DNA of 64,000 nt, taken from Celoporthe dispersa. Lineage: Eukaryota > Ascomycota > Sordariomycetes > Diaporthales > Cryphonectriaceae. A model generated the notes under the pieces. It had not been told where the DNA came from and did no database searches. It worked only from the letters and a program-made list of their open reading frames with translations. Below, in pieces: positions 22,901 to 35,400 of the stretch; the first letter of the stretch is position 1, and every line of letters starts with the position of its first letter. The translations under genes and the position numbers were made by a program. The stretch is from assembly GCA_016584495.1 (NCBI GenBank), contig WAID01000009.1:2294001-2358000 (forward strand), in the 5' to 3' direction.

Positions 22901-23833
22901 GGAAAGGGGATTGAGGCTTATCAGGTGGCAGAAAAGCTTGGCCTGGGGGGCGCGGGTGACCTGGAAATGATAAGTGGAGGATGTGTACTTTTACGTGTTG
23001 TGATAGTAGTACATGGTAGTATGTACTATGGCCTGTAGTGCCTATACCTGTAAATGGCGCTGTGCTGTATGTATGTAGATCTATTCAGATTGTTGCAAGA
23101 CTTGCTTGATCTGGACGACTTTTTGCGTGGGAACAAACGACGGCGAGTACGGATGTGCCTGGGAGAAAAACAAGTAAGCCGTGCATGCACTGCAGGTATG
23201 GCCTACAGTACGGATCCGTAGACTGACCGCGGTAGCTATGTTCGTACACGAGCTGATTGTAGAGAGGCCCATAATAATCATGTGTAGGTACATACTATGT
23301 ACGGTGGCAGGGCCGCGGCCGCACATCAGGGATATCTTCTCTGACTGTGCCTGCAACCAAGGAGGGGTTCCTCCCTCATCACACGACGATGGCATCAGTC
23401 TTACCCGGTCCTCTGGAGCTTGGGCCTCCACGTGGGTGGATGTCATCATCACCTGGGCGGCAGTTGAGGGGAAGGAGAGAGAAGGAAGAAGAAGAAAAGA
23501 AGCTCCGTCAAACCAGACAACAGGAACCAGAAACTAGACGATCAGACAAGACACGCTGGGGAATGGGCGACGTATGCCAACTCCATCCTCGTGCGTTTGG
23601 CGTCGTCAACCTGCGCTACGTCCCCCAGGACCTGTGGGAGGCTGTGATCCTATCGAGAGACACAAAATGAGGAATTCTATTGCCTGGAACTAGGACTACT
23701 GGGTGAGCGTAATCACTAGGAACAGGCAGGCGTCGTCATCACCGACCCCTCATGTGTGTGTGTGCCACCGCTCCTGGGCCATCAAGTAGGAGCCTGAGAT
23801 CTAGTCACTTGCTTTCCATGGCATGCAACATTG

Positions 23834-23852
23834 TTAGTAGTAGTAGTAGTAG
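23834..23852. repeat. (TAG)n trinucleotide repeat
   Basis: Six or more TAG units in noncoding sequence. Confidence 0.8.
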
Positions 23853-25319
23853 TCTCTTCGTTAGTTTACCTCGGTCGGATGCAGTCGAGTCTGCTAGCGG
23901 GCGACGGCGTCAACGTTCAGGATTTTTTTTCTTTCTCCCCCTTCCCTTTCTTTCTTCATCTTGTTCCTTCTCTTGTCTCGAGTGACGTATACTAGAGAGA
24001 TGTTTTCCTACAACGAATGACTCTCGGCTGTTCGGACCTATGTTGGCCTTCTCGAAGGTCGAGCCTCGTGTTGGTAGTCTTTTTGAGACTTAGAGTTCTC
24101 TCTGGTTGAATCCCTCTCAGGCTACTTACTCACGTCTTTCTCATAGCGGACGACGCCCCCTGGAACTCGCAGTCCATATTGGTACTATGCAGATGGTAAG
24201 GGTCACATACATATTGTAGCATTCCGTAGAGCGATATACTATGTGCTATGGTAGGTGGAATTTCGGCTGGAAAGGGAGACAGAGAGCGCGAGAAGCAGGA
24301 GGAGGAGGGAACCCATCCGAGGGAAAGCACCAGACGAACAGGCGCGAGAGAGGGTGCACCACCATTCCCTGGTTGGCCAATTGCGTCCAGGTTGGGGGGA
24401 AAGGCTTACGCGTCCCTCGATACAAGGCCACAGGGGACTAGGGCTAACCATCCCTGTCCTCTGCATTGATTCATGCGCGGTCCTTGGTCGAATTCTAGTG
24501 GGCCTTCCCGTTCGGGCCAGGTCACCGTCCCGAAGCTCTGCCACCCTAGCCAGGCCTGGTACCGCTGTGCTGGGGTGGGCTCTAAGCGAAACCCCCCCTC
24601 TCCCAGGCCCCCATTCCAGTGGGAACCGGTGGGCCTCGGGACTGGCACTGAACTGGGAACGGAGGGGGATGGGCAGCTGGGCCTCCTAGGAACCTGAGCG
24701 CTGAGTGCCTGTCAGGGCACCATAGTAGTGGACTGACAGGCGGGGGGCCTTGTAAACCCAGACTCCATCATCCCACGATACGATGTACATTCAGCACCAC
24801 CTACCACGGCGGTAGCACTAAGTACCAGAGTATTGGAGCCCGTAGCACGGTAGCGCCAACCCCCCCCCCGGTTTAGCCCTTGGCTGCGCCCACCCGCAAG
24901 GCCTGAGAAAACCCCCATCCTCCCCCCCCCCAAAGCGACTCACCTCGTGCCCTCTGGCCTCATCAACTTTCCCTCCTGTTCCTATCTCGTCTCGCTGTTG
25001 TTTCATCCATCCCCAATCCACACACTTCTTACCATCACAATACATCACAACGGCATCGTCCACCCCATCATCCCTTACCAGCTAACTCTTTCTCATCTTT
25101 CTCATTTCTCGATTCAGAAATTAATCGGAAAAAACTACAACTCAGCAAGTCTCGTCCATCCTTCCGCCAGCCGTCTTATCCGACCAACTTGACTGTGCGA
25201 CACTCCCTATCACCAACCTCGAGAAAAAAAGAGTGTGTGCGAAGGGAAGGCTATCTCAGTACTACTGCTGCGCACGGCAGTGGAGCGAAGAAGAGAAAAG
25301 ATTATCAGAAAAGGAGGAT

Positions 25320-27135
25320 ATGTCGAGGCAAACCCTCTCGCAGAGCCCAGCTGCGTCGCAGCCTGGCATGGTCGACTCGCTTGATTCCATGCTCGATCTG
25401 TCCGGTTACGAAGACGCCGGCTACACATCGCCATCAATGTCTCCCGCCGGGTCCAAGACTCCCTTCGCGAGACCAGTCAACACCGCCGTCCAGACCGCGC
25501 CCACATCGCTGCTCTCCACCGCGCAGCCCCTAACTGGCCCCAGCCACCAGTACGATCTCTACAAACAGCAGACTGGTATTGTTCCCGGCGCCCTGGCCAA
25601 CACTCTCCAGGTCAACCAGAACAATTCCCAGATCACCGGCTACCAGCAGTTCGACATCGATGCCTACTTCGCCAACCTGAACGGTGTCGACTACGGTTTC
25701 AACACCTCCCCCGCCCAGACCATCGGCACTTCGGACATCGACATCGAGTTCGACTCTCCCCCGGGCGCCTACTTCAACGAGTCCACCATCAACCCCAACG
25801 CCATCGGAGGCCAGGAGGGCCTGCCGTCTCCGCCTGTCGTGTCGACCCAGAACAACGTGGGTCGCATGTGGCCTGGCATGCACCAGCAGGCTGCCATGGC
25901 CAAGGCTCAGGCTCAGCAGCGCCAGCAGCAGCAGATCATCGCCCAGCAGCAGCAGAGGGCGAGCCAGCAGGCCGCTAAGCAGCAGCAGCAGCAGCGTCCT
26001 AACAAGTCTGCGCAGCCCACCGACCCTATCGTCGAGCAAAAGATCACCCAGCTCCTCAACTCCATGCGTGCCAGGAGCGGCGGGCCCGAGCTGGACAACG
26101 CCCCCCTGATGAACGTGCCTCGCCCCAAGAAGGATGAGGACGACATGGACGAGGACGAGAGGCTGCTGGCGAGCGAGGAGGGCAAGAAGCTCAGCAGCAA
26201 GGAGCGCCGCCAGCTGCGGAACAAGGTCTCCGCCCGTGCTTTCCGGTCCCGCAGGAAGGGTAAGCCTAGACAAATCCAGATCCCCCCACACACATTTGAG
26301 ATGACACCGCTGACGAGGAACAGAATACATCACCCAGCTCGAGGCCGAGATTGCCAACAAGGTTACCGAGAACGGTGACCTGCGTGCTCAAAACCGGGCC
26401 CTGATCGATGAGAACAAGCGCTTGTCGGACCTGACCCGCATGCTCCTCTCGTCGCCCTCGTTCTCGGGCTTCCTCGAGAACCTGAGCACCAACCCCTCGC
26501 AGGTTCCCCAGGCTGCGTCCCAGGTTGAGCAGCAGCAGCAGCAGGCTCCTCGACAGGCACCCAAGGATGTCAACCCCTATGCCCAGCAGCACATGCAACG
26601 CCAGAACGTCGGCGTGGCCATGATGCCCGAGCAGACCATGGACTTTGCTGCCTTTGGCGACTTCCAGCCTCAGGTCTACGCCGTGCTGGAGACCCCCGAG
26701 GCTCCTATCAACATTGACACTGCCGCCTTGTCTGGCAAGACCTCCAACTTCGTCGGCGAGTCCTTCGACTCCGAGGATGAGAAGGTCGAGATGCCCATGA
26801 TCGAGCAGCCTCCGGTGGTTGAGGAGAAGGCCACCGCGCCTAAGCCCATCGAGGCACCCGCTGTTGCCATGGATGACGACTTCGAGAACGACCCCGAGTT
26901 CGCTCTCTACCACGACTCCCCATCAGCCACCACCACTCAGATCGACACCGAGGACGTGCCAGAAGCTGACATCTTTGGTGGTATCGAGTCCGAGAAGTTC
27001 CTGGCGCGCTACGAGCTTCTAGACGCCTCGCAAGAGGAGCAGAATGCCGCGCTGGCCATGGCTTCCGTGCAGAGGAGACTCGCCAGCCTCGAGGGGGTGT
27101 GTGCGAGGTTAGAGATGTTCACTGCCGATATATGA
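25320..27135 (+). CDS. Gln-rich bZIP transcription factor
   Basis: Nuclear DNA-binding protein of 583 aa; exons 25320-26259 and 26324-27135. The 64-nt GT-AG intron falls inside the basic region/zipper junction. The basic region is KERRQLRNKVSARAFRSRRKE (about residues 297-317) and the zipper follows with EYITQLEAEIANKV and regularly spaced Leu/Asn. Upstream lies a Ser/Thr/Pro-rich N-terminus beginning MSRQTLSQSP and a glutamine-rich stretch around residues 190-235 (CAG-rich). Downstream is an acidic tail (MDDDFENDPEFALYHD) likely to activate transcription. The frame is open upstream to 25233, but the only earlier start is GTG, so the ATG at 25320 is chosen. The NKVSARAFRSRRK basic region belongs to a fungal bZIP class distinct from Gcn4; I do not assign a gene name. 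Confidence 0.9.
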
Positions 27136-28441
27136 TCAGCAGACCACTGTCTTCTCTCCCCTTCGATATACTATCGTCATTTCGTTCATCATCCACTCTT
27201 GCCTGTCAAGCTCAAGCCACAGCTGCACAAATCTTCCCTTGTCGTCAAAAATTCTCTGTAAATGGATATCAGATTTATCGGATTTTAACTTGCTTCATGG
27301 CGTTCGGGCTTTGGGGGTATCTAATTGCCGAGAAAAGACCTCGAGCATGTATGTTTTTTTTTCTTTTTCTTCGTGGTAGCGGTTGGCAGTCCCCAAGAAC
27401 GCGGGCTCGGGGTCGTGGGTACGGCTCTTTTCAGGTTGATGAGATCAAGTTTAGGAATAGGGCTCATGGGACATATAGTTGATTTATAAGGTTGAGGGGA
27501 ACGACTTTAGTCGTGCCACTGTTGATAGCATTAGAGCGCCATTTATCATGGAATACAATCATAACTCCCAAATTATTTTGTTTTCTTTTCTATCCTGCCA
27601 CACCGTGTCCTAAGTACGTACGTCTAGTCTAACAGTGAAGGGACTTCTGAGGTCTACTAAGAGACTTGTTGCCACAGTTGCTACGAGAGTATACTGTGCG
27701 AGTACTGCTGTCTCTCGTTCTCTCTATATAGGATTACTCCGTGAGTTAGTCTATCGCACTGTCGATCTTAAAAAAGATTCCATTCTTGCGAGTGAGGTCA
27801 TTCACAAAAAGATGGTGATGACCCCAAAGCCTACCGGTCCGAACCGGTCCGAGCCGGTGTCGAGAGGAGGAGAGGCAAGTACGTACACTCATACTAAACG
27901 TATGACATCTCTTCTTTTCCACACCGCTGCACTACGAGCCCAGAACAAGAGGGAGGATCAGAGGGACAGCCCTCTATTTTACCGGCGGCAGCAATTACAC
28001 CGAACCAGGGTTGCGTCGTCTTTCTTTTGGATCAATCAACATGTACCCCAGCTTCTTTTTTCTCCGCACCTCGGACAAGCGCTCCTGTCGGGGCCGCAGC
28101 AGGAAAACGCAGCAGCCGCAGACGACGGACAGGCCAGCCAGATGGGGTTCATGATGATCCTGTATATGCCTGTAGGTAGTAGAGTATAAGTATGGGGAGG
28201 TGCCTGCTAGAGCGAGCACTATTCTACCGACAGTGGTGGCGAGACTGCGGAACGGAACAGCTGCTGGGAAGAGGACAAAGTCTTGCTGGCTACTTACTAT
28301 ATGAGGGTGCAGAAGCCCCAGAGGTCGTCCAAAAGGGAACTGAATACGTACATGAGGGGGTTCATACCTTCTGCACTGCCGCTCAGCCTCGCCATCACAC
28401 CTACAGCAACTGAAGAGGAGGACTGTCCCACACGGCACGAC
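27136..28441. other. Intergenic region upstream of the GH79 gene
   Basis: About 1.3 kb, with an AT-richer 3' region of the bZIP gene at 27.2-27.6 kb. Reading frames (for example 27635-28189 plus) lack domain content. The frame of the next gene is open upstream to 28283 but has no signal-peptide-like start there. Confidence 0.5.
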
Positions 28442-30097
28442 ATGTCGAATCCTCGGTTGCTTCTCTTCGCCGGGCTGGTGGGCGGTTCTCTGGCGCATAC
28501 CAGCTCCGTGGACATCCCGTCTGACCTGACCACGCGTGACCTGGTCCGAGATGCCTACGGCTACTCAGTCGAGCCCGTCTGGCTCAGCTCCTACGCGAAC
28601 ACCAGCCTGATGACCACCCTCCTCCAGCAGATGGCCGACGTCACGGGCAAGGCACCTCCCATCCGCATAGGCGGCACCACGAGCGACGAGACGACCCTCT
28701 ACAACACCAGCCTCGCGGGCAACGTCACCTCCAACGGGACCTCGCAGTTCAACATCACCTCGGGCTGGTACGCCTCCTGGGCAGACTACTTCCCAGCCGG
28801 CACAGACGTCATCTACACGCTCAACTTCGCGGCCAACGAGAGCGACTGGGCCAACGCGCAGGCGGAGGCGGCGGCGGTGTGGGCCGCGCTGGGCGACAAG
28901 CTGGTTCTGCTCGAGCTGGGGAACGAGGTGGACCACTACATCAGCGAGGACTGGCGGGCGCCCGGGTGGGGGGTCGCAGAGTACATCCCGCAGTTCGACA
29001 GCCTGACGGCGAGCATACAGGGCGCGGCGTGGTACGAGGAGGCGGACACGGCGGCCCCCAAGTTCCAGGCGGCGGTGTTTGCGGACCCGCCGTGGGTGCC
29101 GGACCAGCAGACGGAGATCGACGACTTCGACATCATCAACCTGACCAGGGGCGGGCTCGTCGACCCGGAGCACAACGTGATCGAGACATACTCGGTGCAC
29201 CTGTACCCGCAGTCGACGTGCGACACGGAGCGCTGGCTCCGGATGCGCCTGGACCTGCTCTCGAACCACACGGTGCTCTGGCTCAACGTATCGCAGTACG
29301 TGCCGCAGGTGGCGGCGGCAGACGCGTACGACACGCCCCTCGTCTTTGGCGAGACCAACAGCGTGTCGTGCTCGGGCCGCTCGGGCATCAGCGACACCTT
29401 TGGCGCGGCGCTGTGGAGCGCAGACTACGTGCTGCTGGCGGCGAGCATCGGCATGCCCAAGGTGTACTTCCACCTCGGGGCGCAGAGCCAGTACAGCGCC
29501 TTCACGCCTGAGCCGTACGTGCTGGACAACGAGACGCTGACGAGCGGGATCCGGGCGAACTTCTACAGCCACTACTTCATCGCGCAGGTGGTGGCGGGGC
29601 TCGAGGAGGACGGCGGCGAGGCATACGGCATCGCGGCGCTGCCCGGGGCCAACTCGAGCGACCTGAGCGGGTACGCCGTCTACAGGGGCACCGACCTGGC
29701 CAAGGTGGTACTGCTCGACATGGGCGTGTGGAACGGCACCGAGGGGCTGAGCAACCCGAGCACGCTGGGCAGCACCGACGGGACCGTGTTCAGCAACGGG
29801 ACGAGGCCCAGCTACAACATGAGCGTGACGACGCCGTGGCCCGCCGGCGAGAGCGTCCAGGTGATCCGCCTCCAAGGGCCCGGCACCAACGCCAAGAGCC
29901 TGGTTCACGTGTCGGGCGTGACGTTTGATCCTGTCACGGGGGACAAGGTCGGGAACCTGACGGAAGAGTATGTCGGGGTCGGCGAGGGGGGTGTTGTGCG
30001 GTTTGGGATGGTGGAGGCGGAGGGCGTGCTGCTGCAGGTTGTCAACAATACCACCACCACCACCACCACCGGGTCAGCGGCCTCGTCTCGGCCGTGA
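28442..30097 (+). CDS. Secreted glycoside hydrolase family 79 (beta-glucuronidase-like)
   Basis: Extracellular enzyme expected to release glucuronic acid (or 4-O-methyl-glucuronic acid) from arabinogalactan or other glycans. The start at 28442 gives a signal peptide (MSNPRLLLFAGLVGGSLAHT) that the longer open frame would bury. The catalytic TIM barrel shows the acid/base Glu in LELGNEVDHY (about residue 165) and the nucleophile Glu in LVFGETNSVS (about residue 304). A GH79-type beta-sandwich follows (YAVYRGTDLAKVVLLDMGVW). More than ten N-x-S/T sequons fit secretion. The protein is 551 aa and single-exon, ending in an NNTTTTTTTGSAASS tail. A hydrophobic segment follows in the same frame just beyond the stop, raising the question of a lost GPI signal (see findings). 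Heparanase-like activity is an alternative within the family. Confidence 0.85.
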   Translation: MSNPRLLLFAGLVGGSLAHTSSVDIPSDLTTRDLVRDAYGYSVEPVWLSSYANTSLMTTLLQQMADVTGKAPPIRIGGTTSDETTLYNTSLAGNVTSNGTSQFNITSGWYASWADYFPAGTDVIYTLNFAANESDWANAQAEAAAVWAALGDKLVLLELGNEVDHYISEDWRAPGWGVAEYIPQFDSLTASIQGAAWYEEADTAAPKFQAAVFADPPWVPDQQTEIDDFDIINLTRGGLVDPEHNVIETYSVHLYPQSTCDTERWLRMRLDLLSNHTVLWLNVSQYVPQVAAADAYDTPLVFGETNSVSCSGRSGISDTFGAALWSADYVLLAASIGMPKVYFHLGAQSQYSAFTPEPYVLDNETLTSGIRANFYSHYFIAQVVAGLEEDGGEAYGIAALPGANSSDLSGYAVYRGTDLAKVVLLDMGVWNGTEGLSNPSTLGSTDGTVFSNGTRPSYNMSVTTPWPAGESVQVIRLQGPGTNAKSLVHVSGVTFDPVTGDKVGNLTEEYVGVGEGGVVRFGMVEAEGVLLQVVNNTTTTTTTGSAASSRP

Positions 30098-32463
30098 TGA
30101 CGTCTGGGGGTCCAGGCAGACTGTGCACATGGCCTGTGGGGTGTCGTGGTGGCGGTTGTGGGGTCGGCATCTCTTATGGTCTTCTCAGATCTCGTTGTAG
30201 TTCGAGTGAGAACAAGCCCAGGGCTGGAGAGAGGCCTGGTGGCTCTCCGGGAAGCCCACACCTGGGGGTCGGGGCGTCTCGTGTTCAGGTGATCTATGGT
30301 ATTGAGATGCGTCGCGTGTTCTGTCACATCTGTCTCGGCCGTCCGTTTCCATTTTCATTTCCGCTCCGTACCTCCTCCACCCCTCCTCTCCTCTGCCCCG
30401 ATCTCGATTGTCCTCACCTCGACCTCTGGAGCAGGGAGACAAGTCTCGTTTCCTGAAAAGACCTGGTCGTATCTGTGCGGATAAATCTCGAGGTGTTCTG
30501 TGCCTGCGTGGACACCGGAGGAGGTCTCATTTCGCGTCATGTCCGTGGCTGCTGGTGAGGATTTTCCAAAGGTGGGCCGGGTTCAGGCTGTGGAGTTAAT
30601 TACACGATCGGCTGTGCCTTTTTTGCTCTCATCTCGACGCCTGACGGACTGACTGACTGTGTGTGGGAGCAGGTGTAATTATATGAAGATTTACTATAAG
30701 GTCTGGTCTGCCAGATTTGAACATATCGGGAGCGGGCTTGGTCTACGGTATTTAAGTACCTTACCCAACATCGCGGCGGGCAGGGTACTTAGGGGGTGTG
30801 TGGTGAGGCACAACACTGGAGCTGTACCTGCAGTAGCTTTTACGTGGTATTTCTTGCCCTAGGTATCCTTTTTTCTTATTCTTTCGTTTCTTCCCCCCCC
30901 CCCTCTTTTTCTTTATTAAAAAACCAACAAAATTGAGTATCTTTTTCATCCCCTCTTCCTTTGTCTTCAAGCATTCGTCTGATGTGTGTGCTTTTTACTG
31001 TCTGCAGAAAAGAGGTTTTGGATAAACTCTCCTTCCGTCCCACCCCCTACAGTAAAATACAGTGGCACACCTCGGCACTCCGTTCAGTACGGCAATTTGA
31101 CTGCTCATCAGGCACAGACAGGGGGTAGGCTGTTCCAGAGGCCCAAAGCGGGTTTAGCCTGGCATCGACTGTTGAATGATTTACAGGGGTCTCCATAGTA
31201 GTGCAGCAGCTGAGCAGGTACGTACTGCCCACGCTGCAGCACTATTGCAAGTACGTACTATGTAATGAGCAGGACACGATAAAAACCGTAGCGCAGGTTG
31301 TTATCAAACTTTCTCAAATGTGCCCTCTCCAGTCCACTCCAGTCTCGGAAAATTAATCTGCTGAGCAGTATTATCACTGTTCCCAATGGGAACCTAGCTT
31401 CGACCGCGTCCCACATCCAAAATCCACATCCACACACACACCCCCCCGGCCCCTGGGACTGCAGCAGATGCAGCAGATGCTCTCTCAGTTTCTCAGCTCG
31501 CAGAGGCCTGGGCCCTGGGGATACTGCGCTGTGCCAAAATTCTCGTCTCCTGAGGCAGCGAAAAACTGACCTGACGAACCTTCACGGCGATGAGAGATCC
31601 CAAGACCGACCTGAGTTGAGCCTGCAACTCCAATTGCAACCTGACGACTCTGTACTAAACTCAACGGCACTGCACAAGAGAGTAGCTGCAGTACAAGTAA
31701 AGGTCTCTCACCTGCGCCTCACCTCTGACAGCGTACCACGGAGATGCACACGCCTTTCCCCGGTTGAGCGAACCCCCCTTTATTTTTTTTTTCTCTCTCC
31801 CTCTGTTCTCTCTTCTTTTCAAGAACCCCACGATCGACACGTGCTCGCCCTTGTCCTTGTGTCATGCTCTCTGGTTGTGAAATTTCCCTGCGCCGACACA
31901 ACCTGAGCACAACCTGAGCAACGATTGTCTCTCGCTCGACTCTGCTCTGGTGCCAGAACTTTTTTTTCCTGCCCTTTTTTTTTTTTACCTCTCTCTTACG
32001 AAACCCCCCCCCCCCCCCCTTTTTGGGTCTGTGTGTCCGGTAGCGTCTCTCGGGGTTTGCCTTGGCCTGTGATCGGCTGCAGCAGCATTCGGCGCAAGCT
32101 TCGCCAGATGCCCCAGACCGCAGAGAGAGGCTCCACCCACTGCTGCAGAACTGACTGACGCGGAGACCGGCGATTTGCTCTTCACGATCCGACGACCTCT
32201 CGCTCTCTCTCTCTCTCTCTCTCTCCCTCTCTCCCTCTCTTGTACATACACACCACAAAGGACCCTCCTCCTACCGCCACCGTCGAGCATATCGAGTCGC
32301 CCTCGCCGCCGCCTCCTCGCTGGCTGTCCTCCGCCCCCTGCCCCCGATCCCCGTCGCGAACCGCCTCTGAACAGAGCCTCGATCAACCTACTTTCTGCAG
32401 TTTCGACTACGATTTTCGACTTTGGGAGGGGCTGGTTGGTAGCTTCATGTCGCCTCCCCCAAG
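30098..32463. other. Intergenic region and long leader of the DOCK gene
   Basis: About 2.4 kb without a supported gene. It includes poly-C/poly-T runs near 30.89 and 32.0 kb, a (CT)n tract at 32.20-32.24 kb, a palindromic GTACGTAC-type island near 31.22-31.26 kb and, from about 31.7 kb, C/T-rich sequence that looks like the 5' leader of the downstream gene. Confidence 0.5.
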
Positions 32464-35400
32464 ATGCCCTGGCAACCTCTGCCTCGAATCGCCTTCGCTA
32501 TAGCGACCTACCCATTCGCGCCCCAGGAGCCTCGAGACCTCCCGCTCGAGATCGGCGACGAGCTATACATCATAGAGGAGACCACAGACGGCAATTGGCT
32601 CCGCGGGTACCTCGTCGCACAGCCCTCTCTGCTCGCCGGCCTGACCTCCGTCGAGGGCCAGACCCTCGAGGCTCGCATATACAATGGCATCTTCCCGCGC
32701 AGCTGTGTCGAGATACGTGAGGTCCTAGGCGAGCCCGACGATGTCGAGAACCACGACGAGGACGAGGACGACCAGGGGGCCGACTCTGCAAAGGGGGGTC
32801 TGGCCGACGATGGGCGCAACAAGAGCGGCAGCAGCGACGCCGCCAGGCCGAGAAGATGGATAAAAGACGTGCCCCTCGGCACAGATGGCAAGCTCTCCGT
32901 CCCGGTCACGCGGGATCCCGACGAGCCACGGCCCCAGGCCCCCGTGCCGATGCTTAAGATCGGCGACGAGACGCCTACGTCCGCCTCTGAGCCTCTTATC
33001 GACGAGATCGCCTCCTGCCTGCGCGAGTGGCACTCCACCAACCTGCACGAGCTGCTCCTGACCCGCCAGTACCCCAGGCTGGACGGCCTGTCCCAGCTCG
33101 TCACCGCCCTCTACTTTGCGAGACAGCAGTTCCTGCACAACGTCCTCACCTCCTGGGAGTACACACACCTGCGTGAGAGGACCGTCTGGGACCTGGTCCG
33201 CATGAACAAGCTCTGCGGCGGAGAGGTCATCGTGCGCGACCCCAAGGAGCGCGGCCGTGTCCTGACCGGGGACGACTCCGTGGTCGAGGTCACGAAGCTG
33301 CAGTCCGTCATGAGCCTGCTGGACGAGCCTCCCCGCCCCGTCGTCGAGCTCACCTCCCTGCACCACCTCCTCGTCGACATCCGGAGCCTCGCCGGCACCG
33401 TCAGCGGCCCGACCACCCTCGTCCTCTACCTCGTGAGGAAACCGCTCGCCGGCTCGCTCACCCAGCTGTCAGAATGCTACAGCATCGAGGTGCCTCCCGA
33501 CGGGGCCATGAGCGCCCTGGGCAGGAACGCCCACGCCCCGATGCGGACCCTCTTCACGGACCTGTCCCCTCAGGACACAGGAAATGTTCCCTCAGCCGAC
33601 GCCGAGATCTACCTGGTCGTCAAGGTCTACACCGCCGAGCAGCTCGTCACGGGAAAGCCGCGCTCCAGGTCTGGCTCTGCCTCCCGCGATACCACGACAT
33701 ACCATGCCACCAGCTCGGCGCGGCCGCCGCTCTCGGGTGGGAACAAGTCTATGCGCCGCAGCCTGATGTGGGGGAGCAAGAGCTCGAGGACCGCCGCGGC
33801 GCGAGGCTCTGCCATGGCCAAGCTCGACGAGGCCGCAGACGAGAGGCCCTCTTCCAGCACGACAGGTGAGAGCAGGGACGGCTCACGGCCGCCGGGCACT
33901 GCAAACTCGAGGACCTCCCAGGCCTCTAGCGATGGCTCAGGAGCCACAACGGCCGATCGGCTCGCCGGGGTCGGGTGCCTGAGGCTGAACGCCGTCATGA
34001 AGCAGGACGAAGAGGTCGAGCAGGTCGTGAGCATCTGGTCGCCGTCGCTGAGGTGGGTGTCTGAGAAGGAGGACGGCGGGGACTGGGACCCGCTGCTGCG
34101 GGATATACTGGACAGCAGCTCTGGGCAGTACGAGAGGTCGAGGACGGCAGAGCGGCTCCAGGTGCGCCTCAAGGCCTTCGATCACCCGGACTCCGACGTG
34201 CTCGTCAAGGCCACGCCGACCTTGCTGTCTGGGATCTCCAAGACGAGGAAGATGGGATTCTCGGGGGCGCCGACAAAGGCGAGGTCCGACATCTACATCA
34301 CACTGGACGGGGCCGCGCTGTCCAAGCAGACGCTGCTGTCGAGATATGGCGGCAGCGCCACGTCCATGCTCACAAGCTGGCCGGGCAACAATCTTCAGGT
34401 CACCGTGGAGGTGCGGAAAGCATCCGGTGAGCTGATCGAAGGCTGCATATTCCCATCTGCGAACTCCGACGGCCTCGACACCTGGAACTCGGTCGCGGTG
34501 GAGGCTGGCGAGCCGTGGAGACAGACGCTGCGCCTCAAGCTGGACGACGAGGATGTTGCCTGTGCTCACGTGGTCATGTACCTGGCCAACATGCCCAGCC
34601 CGCCGTTCGCCATGGCGTACCTTCCCCTGTGGGACCAGCAGGCTTTCGTCCGGGATGGGATGCACGGGCTGCTGCTTTACAAGCTCGACGAGTTCACAGT
34701 GTCGGCACAGGCCGGTCCGGCGGGCAAAGGAGGATATCTCACCCTGCCGTGGGGCGCAAAAGGTCACTCGGCCGAGGTCACTGGCCCCATAGCGGTGCTG
34801 CGGCTCGAGACTTATCTCTGCAGCACGAGGTATTCCCAGGACCGCGTCATCCTGGCCCTGCTGAAGTGGAGGGACCGGCCCCGGGACGAGATACCGGGCC
34901 TGCTCCAGGAATTCATCTTCGTGGACGAGATCGAGATTGTGAAGCTGCTCAACGACGTCCTGGACTCGCTCTTCAGCATACTCGTCGAGTGGTCTGGTAA
35001 CGATGAGTACGAGGATCTGGCCTTCACGGCCCTGGTTCGGGTCTTGGACATCACCCACGACAGGCGTTTCAACGTCGCGCCGATGGTGGACCAGTACGCC
35101 GAGAGCAGGTTCAACTACCCGTTCGCAACACCGTGTCTGGTCAGGTCCTTCACGCGGCTCCTGCAGAAGCCCACCGAGCCCGAGACGTCGAGGAAGCTCA
35201 GGGCCACGTTCAAGGTCACGCGCCATATCCTCAAGTTCATCACCCACGGCCGCGGGCAGCAAAAGGCCAAAGAAGCCGGGATCGGTATTACGAGGACCGA
35301 TCCCGGCTTCACGCGGAACCTGCGGAGCATCTTCAAGGCGCTCGACTCGATGATGCGCAGCACTGCGCCGGTCCTGGTCGGCAGCCAGACGCTGGCCGTC

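Larger units (their letters stand above)
19597..25319. other. 5.7-kb gene-free region and leader of the bZIP gene
   Basis: No reading frame here has recognisable domains; the longest (22046-22630 minus, 22390-22809 plus) overlap each other and have low-complexity, Arg/Gly/Ser/Pro-rich content. The region carries a CA/CT/TG microsatellite, poly-A runs, a TAG trinucleotide repeat and recurrent GTAC/TAGTA-rich islands. From about 24.95 to 25.23 kb the plus strand becomes C/T-rich with CATCACAA-type sequence, typical of the transcribed leader of strongly expressed fungal genes. A large regulatory region or unannotated noncoding RNA is possible. Confidence 0.5.

Noticed and set aside
25233..25319. 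N-terminal extension of the bZIP protein
   Set aside because: The upstream start codon is GTG and the extension is low in conservation signals; the ATG at 25320 is better.
28565..29908. 447-codon minus-strand frame opposite the GH79 gene
   Set aside because: Arg/His/Val-rich shadow without domain content; the sense strand has catalytic motifs and sequons.
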